Source: Mesobacillus boroniphilus JCM 21738
GTDB lineage: Bacteria > Bacillota > Bacilli > Bacillales > Cytobacillaceae
Length of the DNA: 64,000 nucleotides
NCBI RefSeq assembly: GCF_000517385.1
Contig: NZ_BAUW01000008.1
Location: forward strand, 1-64,000
Reading direction: 5' to 3'
Positions 36,183 through 45,859 of this stretch are shown in pieces. Position 1 is the stretch's first letter; each line of letters begins with the position of its first letter. The notes under the pieces were generated by a model. That model did not search any database and was not told the origin of the DNA. It saw only the letters and a program-made list of their open reading frames with translations. The translations under genes were made by a program, and so were the position numbers.

Positions 36183-36590
36183 TTAAGAAGCATACCGATG
36201 ATACAGGATGTCTCCCTTAATGACTTCATTGCCATTTTGATTGACCGCACGAACGTGGAATGTGAGGATGTTATCATTCTCCTCTGCCAGCTCCGCATGT
36301 AGTGTGACGACGTCATTCAGGAACACCATACCTTTAAAACGAATTGTATAATCCTGGATGAAACCTTCCTCGTAAAATTCGGTAAATAGCTTTGCCAGGT
36401 TGCCCATTGTCCACATGCCGTGAGCGATGATTCCCGGCAGCCCCGCTTTTTTTGCTTCTTCATCAATTGTATGGATTGGATTGTAATCTCCTGACGCACC
36501 GGCATATTTAATCAGGGTAATCCGGTCGACCGGATCAAGCTGAACTTCCTTCAGGGATTCTCTTACCTTCAATTCTGCTAAGCTGTTCAT
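36183..36590 (-). CDS. MaoC-like hot-dog dehydratase
   Basis: 135 residues; ATG overlaps the previous stop (ATGA). The hydratase-2 signature is present: DYNPIHTIDEEAKKAGLPGI followed by IAHGMWTMGNLAK, with the catalytic Asp and His. Acts as an enoyl-CoA hydratase half; the upstream neighbour supplies the second hot-dog, so the two probably form a heterodimer. Confidence 0.92.
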   Translation of the reverse strand: MNSLAELKVRESLKEVQLDPVDRITLIKYAGASGDYNPIHTIDEEAKKAGLPGIIAHGMWTMGNLAKLFTEFYEEGFIQDYTIRFKGMVFLNDVVTLHAELAEENDNILTFHVRAVNQNGNEVIKGDILYHRYAS

Positions 36591-37036
36591 CCGATCAACA
36601 CCTTCCTTACCGCTTCCGTGATAATGGCCGTTTGCGTGGAGGAAAAGATTAGTTTTCCCATTTCGTCTTCCCCAAAGCTTTCTAATACCAGGAAGCCCAT
36701 TTCACCCTGGGTTCCTTTCTTTTCAAAGTAATTTTTGATCACCGAGTAACAGGTTATTTCTTCACCCACAAGTAAAGGGCGTTCGTAATGATAAGTCTGT
36801 TCCCCATGGATCAGGCCTTTATTAGGCAGATTCAGCCCCTGTATTATTCCGTAATCGAATACCCTTGGAAAAGTAGGCGGGGCAATGTTCCTTTTATATC
36901 TCGAGTTTTGGCCGGTTTCCTCATCAATGAAAATTGGGTGAAGATCTCCGATGGCTTCAGCAAATTTCCTGACTGCCCCGCGTTCCACAATGTTTTTTAC
37001 TTTATTGGACTGTTTGCCAATATGCTCTTTAAACAC
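36587..37036 (-). CDS. MaoC N-terminal-type hot-dog protein
   Basis: 149 residues; GTG at 37036 behind GAGGTGAAAAG. Typical of the FAS1-dehydratase/HsdB-like N-terminal half: GAVRKFAEAIGDLHPIFIDE, NIAPPTFPRVFDYG, and GLIHGEQTYHYERPLLVGEE. It lacks the catalytic Asp-His signature of its partner. Such split pairs hydrate bulky enoyl-CoAs (for example steroid side chains) in actinobacteria. Confidence 0.88.
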   Translation of the reverse strand: MFKEHIGKQSNKVKNIVERGAVRKFAEAIGDLHPIFIDEETGQNSRYKRNIAPPTFPRVFDYGIIQGLNLPNKGLIHGEQTYHYERPLLVGEEITCYSVIKNYFEKKGTQGEMGFLVLESFGEDEMGKLIFSSTQTAIITEAVRKVLIG

Positions 37037-37053
37037 TGACTTTTCACCTCACA

Positions 37054-37818
37054 TTAATTTTTTGGCCCGCCAGCTACATAAATGACCTGGCCGTTGACAA
37101 AGGATGATTTTTCATCAGCAAAGAATGCAACTGCGTTGGCGATATCCGCCGGTTTACCGCTCCTGCCGACCGGAATGCTCGCCACACTGTGCTTAACAAG
37201 GTCGTCAAACGAGATTCCAATTCGAGCTGCAGTTTCCTTCGTCATTTCCGTCTCGATGAACCCAGGAGCGACCGAGTTGGCTGTGATTCCATAACGCCCC
37301 AGCTCAATCGCAAGCGTTTTAGTGAAACCCTGGAGACCTGCCTTTGCAGCTGCATAATTTGCCTGGCCCCTGTTTCCAAGTGCTGAAGTTGATGAAATAT
37401 TGATGATCCGGCCATATTTATGTTCAACCATATACTTCTGAGCTGCTTTCGCTGCATTGAATGAACCTTTAAGGTGAACGTCCATGACGGTTTGCCAGTC
37501 GGAATCCGTCATTTTAAAAAGCAGGTTATCGCGAATAACACCGGCATTGTTCACAAGGATGTCGACCGAGCCAAAAGTGTCATACACTTCTTTCACTGCC
37601 TGTTCAACCTGCCCCGAGTCCGTCACATTCGCTATTTTGGAATAAACCTCATATCCTTTTTCGCGCAGCTCGTTCGTTGTTTCTGCCAATGCTTCCTCAT
37701 TCAGGTCGATAAAAGCAACCTTTGCTCCTTCCTCTGCAAAAAGCTGGACAATTCCTTTTCCGATTCCTCTGCTTCCTCCCGTCACAAAAGCAACTCTTCC
37801 CTCAAATCTTCCTGCCAT
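37054..37818 (-). CDS. Short-chain dehydrogenase, FabG-like
   Basis: 254 residues from ATG at 37818 behind GAGGAGGAAC. VAFVTGGSRGIGKGIVQLFA, LVNNAGVIRD, Ser in IINISSTSALGNRG, and Y-x-x-x-K in ANYAAAKAGLQGFTK. The usual beta-ketoacyl reductase pattern; in a catabolic operon it would act as a 3-hydroxyacyl-CoA dehydrogenase. Confidence 0.94.
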   Translation of the reverse strand: MAGRFEGRVAFVTGGSRGIGKGIVQLFAEEGAKVAFIDLNEEALAETTNELREKGYEVYSKIANVTDSGQVEQAVKEVYDTFGSVDILVNNAGVIRDNLLFKMTDSDWQTVMDVHLKGSFNAAKAAQKYMVEHKYGRIINISSTSALGNRGQANYAAAKAGLQGFTKTLAIELGRYGITANSVAPGFIETEMTKETAARIGISFDDLVKHSVASIPVGRSGKPADIANAVAFFADEKSSFVNGQVIYVAGGPKN

Positions 37819-37866
37819 TCTAGTTCCTCCTCTATCTAGCAAACTGTTAACGCTTACATATATCTA

Positions 37867-39042
37867 TTAGACAAACTGACCGATCTTCACATGCCCTTTT
37901 AATAGGTCCCTGGCGATGATCATACGCTGGATTTCATCCGTGCCATCGTAAATTCTCCAAAGCCTTGCTTCGCGATACCAGCGCTCGATTGGCAATTCCC
38001 TTGTATAGCCCATGCCTCCATGAATTTGCATGACACGGTCGACAACTCTGTTCCCCATATTGGATCCATACAATTTTGCCATCGATGCCATATGCCTGTT
38101 ATCCTCACCGGCATCAAGTGTATAAGCGGCATTGAGCACGAGCCATCTTGCTGCTTCGATTTCCACTGCTGAATCGGCAATCATCCACTGGATAGCTTGT
38201 CTTTCCGCAATCGGTTTGCCAAAGGTAATCCGTTCTTTTGAATAATCAATGGCCATTTGCAGCAAGCGTTCAGCGGATCCAATCGCCCTTGCGCCAACAA
38301 CCCATCTTGCAAACCCAATCCATTCCAGTCCCAATTTATAGCCGCCATCTACTTGGCCCAGGATATTTTCCTCTGGTACGCGGACGTTATCAAACACCAG
38401 CCCAGCCGGCCCCCATTCGCCCATCGTATGTATAAATTCTGATTTCCAGCCCATATCCCGGTCGACAATAAAACAAGTCACCCCGTCACGGCCTGTGGCA
38501 CGGTGTTTTTCTTTATCAGTGATCGCGATGACCATAACAAAGTCTGCTTCATTTCCGCCAGTAATGAATGTTTTTTCACCATTCAGGACCCACTCATTTC
38601 CGTCCTTGACAGCCGTCATTTTTATATTTCGGGTATCTGATCCTGCGCCTGGCTCTGTCATCGCGAAGCACGACTTTTTCTCACCATTAATCGTTGGGAT
38701 CAGGTACTTCTGCTTTTGCTCTTCATTTCCATAATAAAGAATGTTGTCTGCTGAACCGCCAAACTGGAAAGGCACGAACGTTTTAGATACTTCCATGAGG
38801 ACGATGGCCATCATCATCTGCCCCAAATCTGCACCACCATATTCTTCCGGTGTATTGATTCCCCAAAATCCAGCCTCTTTAGCTTTCATCTGGAGCTCAT
38901 GCAATTTTCCAGGAGGAAGGCTTGGGCGTCCTTCTCTTTCATTTCTTAACACTTCATTTTCCAGTGGCACTAATTCTTTTTCAACAAATCGGCGAATCGT
39001 CTTTTGCACCATTTTTTGTTCTTCCGTAAGGCGTAAATGCAT
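37867..39042 (-). CDS. Acyl-CoA dehydrogenase
   Basis: 391 residues, ATG at 39042 behind GGGAGTGACC. Motifs: CFAMTEPGAGSDTRNIKMTA, WVLNGEKTFITGG, and MQIHGGMGYTRELPIERWYR, then LWRIYDGTDEIQRMIIAR. Head gene of a four-gene unit (ACAD, FabG-like, two MaoC halves) that together could perform one beta-oxidation turn except thiolysis. A TetR-type operator lies 69 bases upstream. Confidence 0.94.
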   Translation of the reverse strand: MHLRLTEEQKMVQKTIRRFVEKELVPLENEVLRNEREGRPSLPPGKLHELQMKAKEAGFWGINTPEEYGGADLGQMMMAIVLMEVSKTFVPFQFGGSADNILYYGNEEQKQKYLIPTINGEKKSCFAMTEPGAGSDTRNIKMTAVKDGNEWVLNGEKTFITGGNEADFVMVIAITDKEKHRATGRDGVTCFIVDRDMGWKSEFIHTMGEWGPAGLVFDNVRVPEENILGQVDGGYKLGLEWIGFARWVVGARAIGSAERLLQMAIDYSKERITFGKPIAERQAIQWMIADSAVEIEAARWLVLNAAYTLDAGEDNRHMASMAKLYGSNMGNRVVDRVMQIHGGMGYTRELPIERWYREARLWRIYDGTDEIQRMIIARDLLKGHVKIGQFV

Positions 39043-39110
39043 TCAGGTCACTCCCATCGTATTCTTGTATTCTGATAGTCTATTAAAAATGTATGACTGG
39101 ATCCTGTATT

Positions 39111-39132
39111 ACATACCTACCGGTTGGTATGT
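39111..39132. promoter_or_regulatory. TetR-type operator, site B
   Basis: ACATACCTACCGG then TTGGTATGT, palindromic at all but one pair of positions. The best match of the four sites. Confidence 0.8.
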
Positions 39133-39179
39133 TAATTTTATTTTAGAGTGAAATTTCAGAAAAATCAAGTTATTTTAAC

Positions 39180-39300
39180 CAAAAAGCGCAAGCGCCTTGT
39201 CCAGCCCCGGCAAGCGCTGGAGGGCCGACCAGTGAAGTGGTTCTTTGACTTCATTGGGCGGACCGAAGCGACTCGAGGGGCTACGCGCTGTAGCTGGATT
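39180..39300 (+). repeat. Interspersed structured repeat, copy 3 (short form)
   Basis: Begins AAAAAGCGCAAGCGCC and ends GCTGTAGCTGGATTA. The short form lacks the 3' block of copies 2 and 5. It lies between an operator and the DUF3892 terminator. Confidence 0.9.
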
Positions 39301-39355
39301 AGAAAACCACATAAGTTTTCGATGACTAGATCATTTTTAGAATATCTCTAAAAAT

Positions 39356-39385
39356 AAAAAAAGCAGGGATATCTCCCTGCTAAAA
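39356..39385 (-). terminator. Terminator of the DUF3892 gene
   Basis: AGCAGGGA and TCCCTGCT with a four-base loop; the minus-strand T-run follows. The stem overlaps the stop codon. Confidence 0.85.
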
Positions 39386-39694
39386 ATGTGGTAAATTATC
39401 GAGGTTGTTTTCTTTAATTCCATCAGGCTCACTCCTGAGAATATCACGGCCGTATTTATGGAATACATCTACATGTGCCAGCTTCCCCGCTTTAGCCTCT
39501 GATAGTGCAGAAATATAGTCGAGTTCCTTTCCGCTTTCTGTTTTAAAAGCGATCAGGTCGCCATCATCATTTTTCTTGACGGCAACGATTTGCTCTTTAC
39601 CAGCTTGTGAGTTGGAGTTAGCTTCCAGTCCCGCCTGTCCCTGGCCTTGCTCCTTGTATTCATTGTAGATCTGGTTAAAATCTTTGTTTGCCAT
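39380..39694 (-). CDS. DUF3892 family protein
   Basis: 104 residues, ATG at 39694 behind GGGAGGTGT. A polar, Gln/Gly-rich start (NEYKEQGQGQAGLEAN) leads into the DUF3892 pattern IVAVKKNDDGDLIAFKTESG, then ISALSEAKAGKLAHVDVFHK. Function unknown; common in Bacillaceae. It stands alone. Confidence 0.85.
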   Translation of the reverse strand: MANKDFNQIYNEYKEQGQGQAGLEANSNSQAGKEQIVAVKKNDDGDLIAFKTESGKELDYISALSEAKAGKLAHVDVFHKYGRDILRSEPDGIKENNLDNLPHF

Positions 39695-39776
39695 AAAATA
39701 CACCTCCCGAACATATGTTTAGTGTTTGCTAAAGAGATGCTTTTATACAAAAAAAGGGTGACAATAAGTCACTCCT

Positions 39777-40676
39777 CTAAAATGGTTTCCATGCTAATGT
39801 CCTGGCTTTATTGAATCGCTGCTCGACTTCTTTCCAGTTAACGACGTTCCACCAGTTTTCAACATATTTAGCCCGCTCGTTCTTATACTGCAGATAATAA
39901 GCATGCTCCCAAACATCCAAGACAAGTAAAGGGACAACATCCCATTGTGATAAATTCTGGTGTTTTTCTGCCTGGAGAATTTCCAGTCTATGAGAACGTG
40001 GAGACCAAACAAGGATTGCCCAGCCAACAGCCTCAACATTTTTCGCTGCTTCCGAAAAATGCTTTTTGAATTGATTAAAGGTGCCGAATGAATCGTTGAT
40101 CGCTTTTCCGAGCTGCCCTTTTGGCGAGCCGCCCCCATTTGGACTCATGATGCTCCAAAAGATCGTATGCAGATAATGGCCTGCACCATTGAAAGCTGCT
40201 TCTCTTTCCCAATGTTTAATCAACCCGAAATCCCCTGTTTGTCGTGCCTTCTGCATCTCTTTTTCAGCCTTGTTCAAACCATTTACATAGCTTTGGTGGT
40301 GCTTTGAGTGGTGCAGCCTCATGATTTCTTCAGCGATGACTGGCTCAAGTGCATTATACGCATATGGCAAAGGTGGCAACTTATGACCTCCGATTGGGAC
40401 TGGCTGCAGTCTTTGGCCTTGCTGGCGCTCACTTTCCAATTCAGAGTCACCCAAATAAATGTCCAATTCGTCATGCAAATTTCTTGCCTGATTATAAAGT
40501 GCTTCGTCATCTACTGAGTGTTGCGCTTCTTGTTTCAATGTCAGGAGCTTTTCCTTCCATCTTTGTAATCTGGCTTCATCATCTGATTCCCTGAGCTGCC
40601 CTTTAATGGAATCGCATTTCGCTTCCATCTCATTGCACCATTGCATCAATGAATACCTGAACCAATACCCATTCAT
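39777..40676 (-). CDS. sodF: Fe/Mn superoxide dismutase with N-terminal extension (SodF-like)
   Basis: 299 residues from ATG at 40676 behind GGGAGGGATT. About 95 residues of charged helix (ESDDEARLQRWKEKLLTLKQ) precede the SOD domain, which starts HKLPPLPYAYNALEP. Metal ligands are visible in EEIMRLHHSKHHQSYVNGLN, FNGAGHYLHTIFW and DVWEHAYYLQYKNERAKYV. The extension is the feature of B. subtilis SodF. The role in detoxifying superoxide is assumed from family. Confidence 0.92.
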   Translation of the reverse strand: MNGYWFRYSLMQWCNEMEAKCDSIKGQLRESDDEARLQRWKEKLLTLKQEAQHSVDDEALYNQARNLHDELDIYLGDSELESERQQGQRLQPVPIGGHKLPPLPYAYNALEPVIAEEIMRLHHSKHHQSYVNGLNKAEKEMQKARQTGDFGLIKHWEREAAFNGAGHYLHTIFWSIMSPNGGGSPKGQLGKAINDSFGTFNQFKKHFSEAAKNVEAVGWAILVWSPRSHRLEILQAEKHQNLSQWDVVPLLVLDVWEHAYYLQYKNERAKYVENWWNVVNWKEVEQRFNKARTLAWKPF

Positions 40677-40826
40677 TATAATCCCTCCCCAAAACTGCAT
40701 CCATAATCAAAATATGAATAGACTTGTTAGGTGATTACAGTATTTTGGATTAAGGCTTACTTTGCTGCAGGAAAAAAGTTTATAATATGAATTATGTGAA
40801 GATTTATTTAAGAGAGGAGTTTTATA

Positions 40827-41876
40827 ATGGCATATGCGAACACAGATGAAACAGTAAGCTTATTGAAGGAATTGGTCAGCATCCCAAGTCCTTCAGGAAA
40901 TACGAATGAAGTCATTACATATGTAGAAAATTATTTAAAAGAATTACAGGTTGAAACGAAACGGAATCGCAAAGGCGGATTGATTGCAACTCTTCCTGGC
41001 AAGGACCAGAAAAACCACAGAATGCTGACTGCCCACGTCGATACTCTTGGAGCGATTGTAAAAGAAATAAAGCCAAGCGGGCGTCTTAAGCTCGATTTGA
41101 TTGGCGGTTTCAAATACAACTCCATTGAAGGTGAGTATTGCGAAATTGAAACTTCAAGCGGCAAAAAGTTCACTGGCACAATACTAATGCATCAAACCTC
41201 CGTCCATGTTTATAAGGATGCAGGGAAAGCAGAACGCAACCAGGATAACATGGAAGTGCGTCTTGACGAAAAAGTACATAGCGTGGATGATGTGAGAGCA
41301 CTTGGAATTGCAGTTGGAGATTTTGTTTCATTCGATCCACGAGTTCAAACAACACCTTCCGGATACATTAAATCTCGTCACCTGGATGACAAGGCCAGCG
41401 TGGCCATCCTGCTTCAGTTGATCAAACAAGTTAAGGCAGAAAACATCGAACTGCCATACACAACACACTTTTTGATATCCAATAACGAAGAAATTGGCTA
41501 TGGAGGAAACTCGAATATCACACCAGAAACCGTTGAATATCTCGCGGTCGATATGGGCGCAATGGGTGATGGCCAGTCAACGGATGAGTACACAGTCTCC
41601 ATCTGTGTAAAGGACGCGAGCGGCCCGTACCATTACGAGCTAAGGAAAAGGCTGACCCAGCTGGCAATTGACAATGAAATCGGCTATAAGCTTGATATTT
41701 ATCCATACTACGGATCAGACGCATCTGCCGCTATCCGTTCAGGACATGATATCATCCATGGACTTATCGGTTCGGGTATCGATTCCTCTCATGCGTTCGA
41801 AAGGACACACAAGGATTCTATTGAGAATACAGCAAAGCTTCTGTACCATTACGTGCAGTCTGAGATGATTTTATAA
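40827..41876 (+). CDS. M42-family metallopeptidase
   Basis: 349 residues, ATG behind GAGAGGAG. Di-zinc aminopeptidase: LTAHVDTLGAIVKEI, SRHLDDKASVAILLQL, LISNNEEIGYGGNS with the catalytic Glu pair, and IDSSHAFERTHKDSIENT with the last His ligand. Cytoplasmic peptide degradation. It is flanked by its own terminator and lies against the direction of the acyl-CoA genes. Confidence 0.94.
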   Translation: MAYANTDETVSLLKELVSIPSPSGNTNEVITYVENYLKELQVETKRNRKGGLIATLPGKDQKNHRMLTAHVDTLGAIVKEIKPSGRLKLDLIGGFKYNSIEGEYCEIETSSGKKFTGTILMHQTSVHVYKDAGKAERNQDNMEVRLDEKVHSVDDVRALGIAVGDFVSFDPRVQTTPSGYIKSRHLDDKASVAILLQLIKQVKAENIELPYTTHFLISNNEEIGYGGNSNITPETVEYLAVDMGAMGDGQSTDEYTVSICVKDASGPYHYELRKRLTQLAIDNEIGYKLDIYPYYGSDASAAIRSGHDIIHGLIGSGIDSSHAFERTHKDSIENTAKLLYHYVQSEMIL

Positions 41877-41880
41877 AAGT

Positions 41881-41920
41881 AAAAAGGTGATCGGCTTCTT
41901 ATGGAAGTGATCACCTTTTT
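41881..41920 (+). terminator. Intrinsic terminator
   Basis: AAAAAGGTGATC and GATCACCTTTTT around a 16-base loop, four bases after the M42 stop. Confidence 0.9.
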
Positions 41921-41988
41921 TACGTGCGTACACCATATTTCAAGCAGTTTTAGTTAAAATAATTTTAATGAATAATACGGTTAAGTGC

Positions 41989-42194
41989 TGCTTTTCCCCA
42001 ATTTGACACCGCCATTGAATTAGGGGCAATGCAGAGCTGTTGCTTTTCCCCAAATGGCTCCGCCACAGAATTACGGGTAAAGCAGAGCCGTTGCATTACC
42101 CCAAATGGGCTCCACCACAGAATTACGGGTAAAGCAGAGTCATTGCATTACCCCAAATGGCTCCGCCATCGAATTACGGGCAATGCAACATCTT
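41989..42194. repeat. Four tandem 51-52-bp hairpin units
   Basis: Units begin at 41989, 42041, 42092 and 42144 with TGCTTTTCCCC or TGCATTACCCC and end with GGGGCAATGCA or CGGGTAAAGCA. Left and right arms are complementary, so each unit can fold; arm variants match in two types (CTTTT/AAAG and CATTA/CAATG). Middle block AATGGCTCCGCCA is conserved. It lies in the 340-base gap between the M42 terminator and the ACAD stop. Confidence 0.85.
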
Positions 42195-42216
42195 TTACGC
42201 TATCTCTCCCGCTGCC

Positions 42217-43434
42217 TTAATTCACGGCCTCTTCAGTAACAGATTCAAACGGCCACGCTGGAAGCGTTTTGGACAATGGCTTATCGACTCGATATCCTAA
42301 AACATACTCTCCTTGCATGACGGTATGGATTTCTCGTGTTCCTTCATAAATGACTGGTGCTTTGGCGTTCCTTAAATATCGCTCAACCGGATATTCGTTA
42401 GAGAATCCATACGCACCGTGGATTTGGACGGCATCATTTGCCGCTTCATAGGCATAATCGCATGCCTGCCACTTGGCCAGTGAGGTTTCTCGGGTATTCC
42501 TCTTTCCCTGATTTTTCAGACAGCCGGCACGGTAAACAAGCAGACGAGACTGCAATAGGCCTGCTTCCATCTTGGCTATCATCTGCTGGACGAGCTGGTG
42601 TCTGCCGATTTCCTTCCCAAAGGTGCTTCGCTCATGACAATACTTTACACTTGCCTCAAGGCTTGCCATTATGGTTCCGCATGCACCCGCAGCCACCGTA
42701 AAGCGGCCATTATCCAGTGCAGACATCGCGATTTTAAACCCATCACCCTCCTGCCCTAGTAAATTTTCTTTAGGAACCTTAACATTATCAAAGAAAATCT
42801 CACCGGTATTTCCGGCTCTGATCCCAAGTTTCCCTTTTATCGCTTTCGAGGAGAAGCCTTCCCAGGTTCTTTCCACAATAAAAGAAGAGATTCCATGGTG
42901 TTTTTTGCTTTTATCTGTATACGCAAATACAAGGAAATGGTCAGCTACATCACATAATGAGATCCATGTTTTCGACCCATTGAGTACATAGTGATCTCCT
43001 GCGTCACGCGCCGTTGTCTGCATGGCGGCCACATCGGAACCTGCATTTGGTTCGGTAAGCCCGAACGCTCCAACCTTCTGTCCTTTTGATTGTGGAAACA
43101 GGTACTTTTGCTTTTGTTTTTCATTTCCCCACTGTAGCAATGTCATGCTGTTCAGCCCGGTGTGCACTGATACCGCTGTCCTGAAGGCTGTGTCGCCGCG
43201 CTCGAGTTCCTCACATACTATCGCCAGGGAATTGTAGTCCATCCCGCTGCCGCCATATTGTTCAGGGATACAGACACCCATGAGTCCCAGGTCGGCAAGC
43301 CTTGTCAAAATACTCGTTTCAAAATACTGTTTCTCATCCCATTCTTTTATATATGGCATGATTTCCTTATCGACAAAGCTCCTGACCGTTTTTCTTAATA
43401 ACTCTTGTTCCTCAGTAAAATCAAAATTCATCAT
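42217..43434 (-). CDS. Acyl-CoA dehydrogenase
   Basis: 405 residues; ATG at 43434 or the next codon, behind AAAGGAGTGG. Motifs: GAFGLTEPNAGSDVAAMQTT, KTWISLCDVADHFLVFAYTD, and QIHGAYGFSNEYPVERYLRN, then APVIYEGTREIHTVMQ. Of glutaryl/long-chain-like ACAD type. Last gene of the unit that starts with the thioesterase near 47.9 kb. Confidence 0.94.
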   Translation of the reverse strand: MMNFDFTEEQELLRKTVRSFVDKEIMPYIKEWDEKQYFETSILTRLADLGLMGVCIPEQYGGSGMDYNSLAIVCEELERGDTAFRTAVSVHTGLNSMTLLQWGNEKQKQKYLFPQSKGQKVGAFGLTEPNAGSDVAAMQTTARDAGDHYVLNGSKTWISLCDVADHFLVFAYTDKSKKHHGISSFIVERTWEGFSSKAIKGKLGIRAGNTGEIFFDNVKVPKENLLGQEGDGFKIAMSALDNGRFTVAAGACGTIMASLEASVKYCHERSTFGKEIGRHQLVQQMIAKMEAGLLQSRLLVYRAGCLKNQGKRNTRETSLAKWQACDYAYEAANDAVQIHGAYGFSNEYPVERYLRNAKAPVIYEGTREIHTVMQGEYVLGYRVDKPLSKTLPAWPFESVTEEAVN

Positions 43435-43519
43435 CTGTGACCACTCCTTTATACACCTAAGCTGTTAGGATATTGCCAAAAGAGGGTGAATCCCAGACGG
43501 ATTCCCCTCTTAGATCCAG

Positions 43520-44741
43520 TTATTTTACGCCAATTGGCACGACCTGCTGTCCGACAGCCTGGATCAGTTCTTTAGGCATCGGGAAGGATACGGCGGCAGG
43601 GTCCTTGGCAACGGCACCAGCAGCCCGCTCCAGGTCATCCTCGGTTAAGTTGAATTCCATAAAGTCCGATGGCAATCCAGTCTTATGCTGAAGCAATCTT
43701 ATTTTTTCAACGACTTTTGCAAGTACCGCTTCATTCTCTTCATTAGCATTAAAGTCAACACGCAATGCAGAGGCTAGCTCTTTTACCTTTGGAAGATACA
43801 AACTTGGGACATGTTCCATCACCACAGGCAGAAAAACGGCATTTGCCAATCCGTGTGGAATTCGGAACAATGCTCCATATGCATGGGCGAAGTTATGGAC
43901 AGGAATAGCATTCAAAGCAAGACTGAATGCGGTGATTCCCATTAGGCTCGCCTGTAGCATTTCCATTCTCGCGTTAAGATTGGAACCTTCTGCTACTGCA
44001 AGCGGAAGATTTTTTTCAATCAGCCTGATTGCATGCAAAGCATGGGCATCCGTCAGTGCAGTAGCACTAGGTGAAGCAAACGCCTCGATTGCATGGGTTA
44101 GTGCATCAAAGCCGGTAAAAGCAGTGATTGCAGGCGGCAGACCCACTGTCAAGTCAGGGTCCAGCATTGCAATATCCGCGCTGAGGAAAGGATTGATGAT
44201 ATTGCCTTTCATTTGGATATCCTCATTGTAGATGACCGCGATCGGCGAGACCTCGGATCCTGTTCCTGCAGTTGTCGGAATGGCAATGTGCGGGATCGGG
44301 ATATGGGTTGCCTTAGGAAATTGCTCGAATAAAAAGCCGCCAGGGATCGCTTCCTTGATGTCGGTTAACCCTTTATGCAACGCATACTTTACTCCCTTAA
44401 CTGTGTCAAGCACGCTGCCGCCTCCAACAGCAAGCAGCCCGTCAGCCCCCACTTCCCTTGCATACCGAAGTGCTTCATTCACCGCCTGCTTTCTGCATCC
44501 TGGGCAATGTCGACATAAATCCCTGCAAGTTCAGGCCGGTACCTTTACTTGTTAACTCGAAGATTTGAGCGACCTTATCTACTACACCAGCTTTTACGAG
44601 ACCTCTGTCGCCAAAAAGAACTACTCTTTTTGCACCTAAGCCCTTGAACAAATCAGGCACCATGCACGTGAATTTGATCCACTGTAAATTGCTGAACGGA
44701 GGGAGAACTGTGAAAGAGTTGTACTTTGCATCCTTTTTCAC
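43520..44741 (-). CDS. Iron-containing (type III) alcohol dehydrogenase, two frameshifts
   Basis: GTG start at 44741. The N-terminal piece has VVLFGDRGLVKAGVVDKVAQ; then ELAGIYVDIAQDAESR and AVNEALRYAREVGADGLLAV follow after adding one base near 44540 and one near 44485, giving 407 residues. Landmarks: AVGGGSVLDTVKG, PTTAGTGSEVSPIAV, metal-binding FDALTHAIEAFASPSATALT and HNFAHAYGALFRIPHGLANA. Likely oxidises an alcohol to an aldehyde or reverse. The N-terminus is not certain. Confidence 0.9.
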
Positions 44742-44873
44742 CCCATATCATTTTTAATAAATCATTTTTTCAGCTTTATCGGAAAGAACTCTATCATTCT
44801 TCTGCATTTATTAATAAAGTGATGATTCAACGGCCAGTTACAGTATTGATTGTTGCCATACATAACACCCCTT

Positions 44874-45848
44874 TTATGGTTTAAGAATCAGCTTTCCCTT
44901 TGTCTGCCGTGATTGTAAAAGTCGATGGACTTCTGCTGCCTGCTCGAGCGAGTATACGCCCCCAATGGTCAGTTTCAATTGCCCCTTCGATAAATAACCC
45001 AGCATTTCAGCCATACTTGATTGAATCAGCGCGGGCTTTCTCATGATTTGCGGCAGGAAAAATCCTATGACAGACTGGTTCCTGGCCATCAAGGATGATG
45101 GATAAAACCGGCTTTGCTCTCCGCTGGCAACTCCATAGATAACAAGCCGCCCAAACGTGGCAAGACATTTCAAAGTTTTATTGAAAATCTCGCCGCCTGC
45201 CATTTCCAAGGCGACATCGACCCCTTTACCGCCTGTCGCTTCAAGAACCTTTTCCTCCCATCCTTGTTCAGTATAATTGATAAGAACATCAGCTCCCATA
45301 TCAGCGGCCAATGCAAGTTTCTCCTCTGTGCTAGCAGTCGCTATTACTTTGCTTGCGCCTGATAGCTTGGCTAGTTGAACAGCCAGGGTGCCTACACCTC
45401 CAGCAGCTGCATGAACTAGAACTGTTTCACCTTTTTCCAGGCGCCCCATCGTTTTCAGGATGTGATAAGCGCTCAGACCTTGAAGCGGGAGTGCAACTGC
45501 CTGCTCAAATTCCATCTTCTCTGACAATGGAATCAGCCCGCGGCTGTCAGCCAGGGCAAACTCAGCGTAACCTCCTGATTCGATCAAGGTAACAACGCGG
45601 TCACCTTTCTTGACATTTGTTACTGATTCTCCTATTTCAACAACTACCCCAGCAATCTCCGCTCCAGGGATAAACGGCAGTTTAGTTGGAACCACATACT
45701 GTCCTTCTCTTCTTGCTGTGTCCGCATAATTGACACCGATAGCCTGGACTTCAATTAATACTTGGTGACCTTCAGGTACCGGACGCTCGATTTCTACTAC
45801 TTGGAGAACCTCCGGACCGCCATATTCTTTCAGTTGAATTGCTTTCAT
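44874..45848 (-). CDS. NADPH:quinone oxidoreductase-like zinc-free MDR protein
   Basis: 324 residues from ATG at 45848 behind TAAGGAGGCAAA. Medium-chain dehydrogenase with cofactor motif VLVHAAAGGVGTLAVQLAKL near residue 145, N-terminal GVNYADTARREGQY, and RQTKGKLILKP at the end. No zinc-binding cysteine cluster, hence quinone-reductase branch. It might act as an enoyl reductase on a pathway intermediate. Confidence 0.92.
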   Translation of the reverse strand: MKAIQLKEYGGPEVLQVVEIERPVPEGHQVLIEVQAIGVNYADTARREGQYVVPTKLPFIPGAEIAGVVVEIGESVTNVKKGDRVVTLIESGGYAEFALADSRGLIPLSEKMEFEQAVALPLQGLSAYHILKTMGRLEKGETVLVHAAAGGVGTLAVQLAKLSGASKVIATASTEEKLALAADMGADVLINYTEQGWEEKVLEATGGKGVDVALEMAGGEIFNKTLKCLATFGRLVIYGVASGEQSRFYPSSLMARNQSVIGFFLPQIMRKPALIQSSMAEMLGYLSKGQLKLTIGGVYSLEQAAEVHRLLQSRQTKGKLILKP

Positions 45849-45859
45849 AATTTGCCTCC

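Noticed and set aside
41989-42194. CRISPR array
   Set aside because: Units are contiguous with no unique spacers between conserved repeats, and no cas gene is present.
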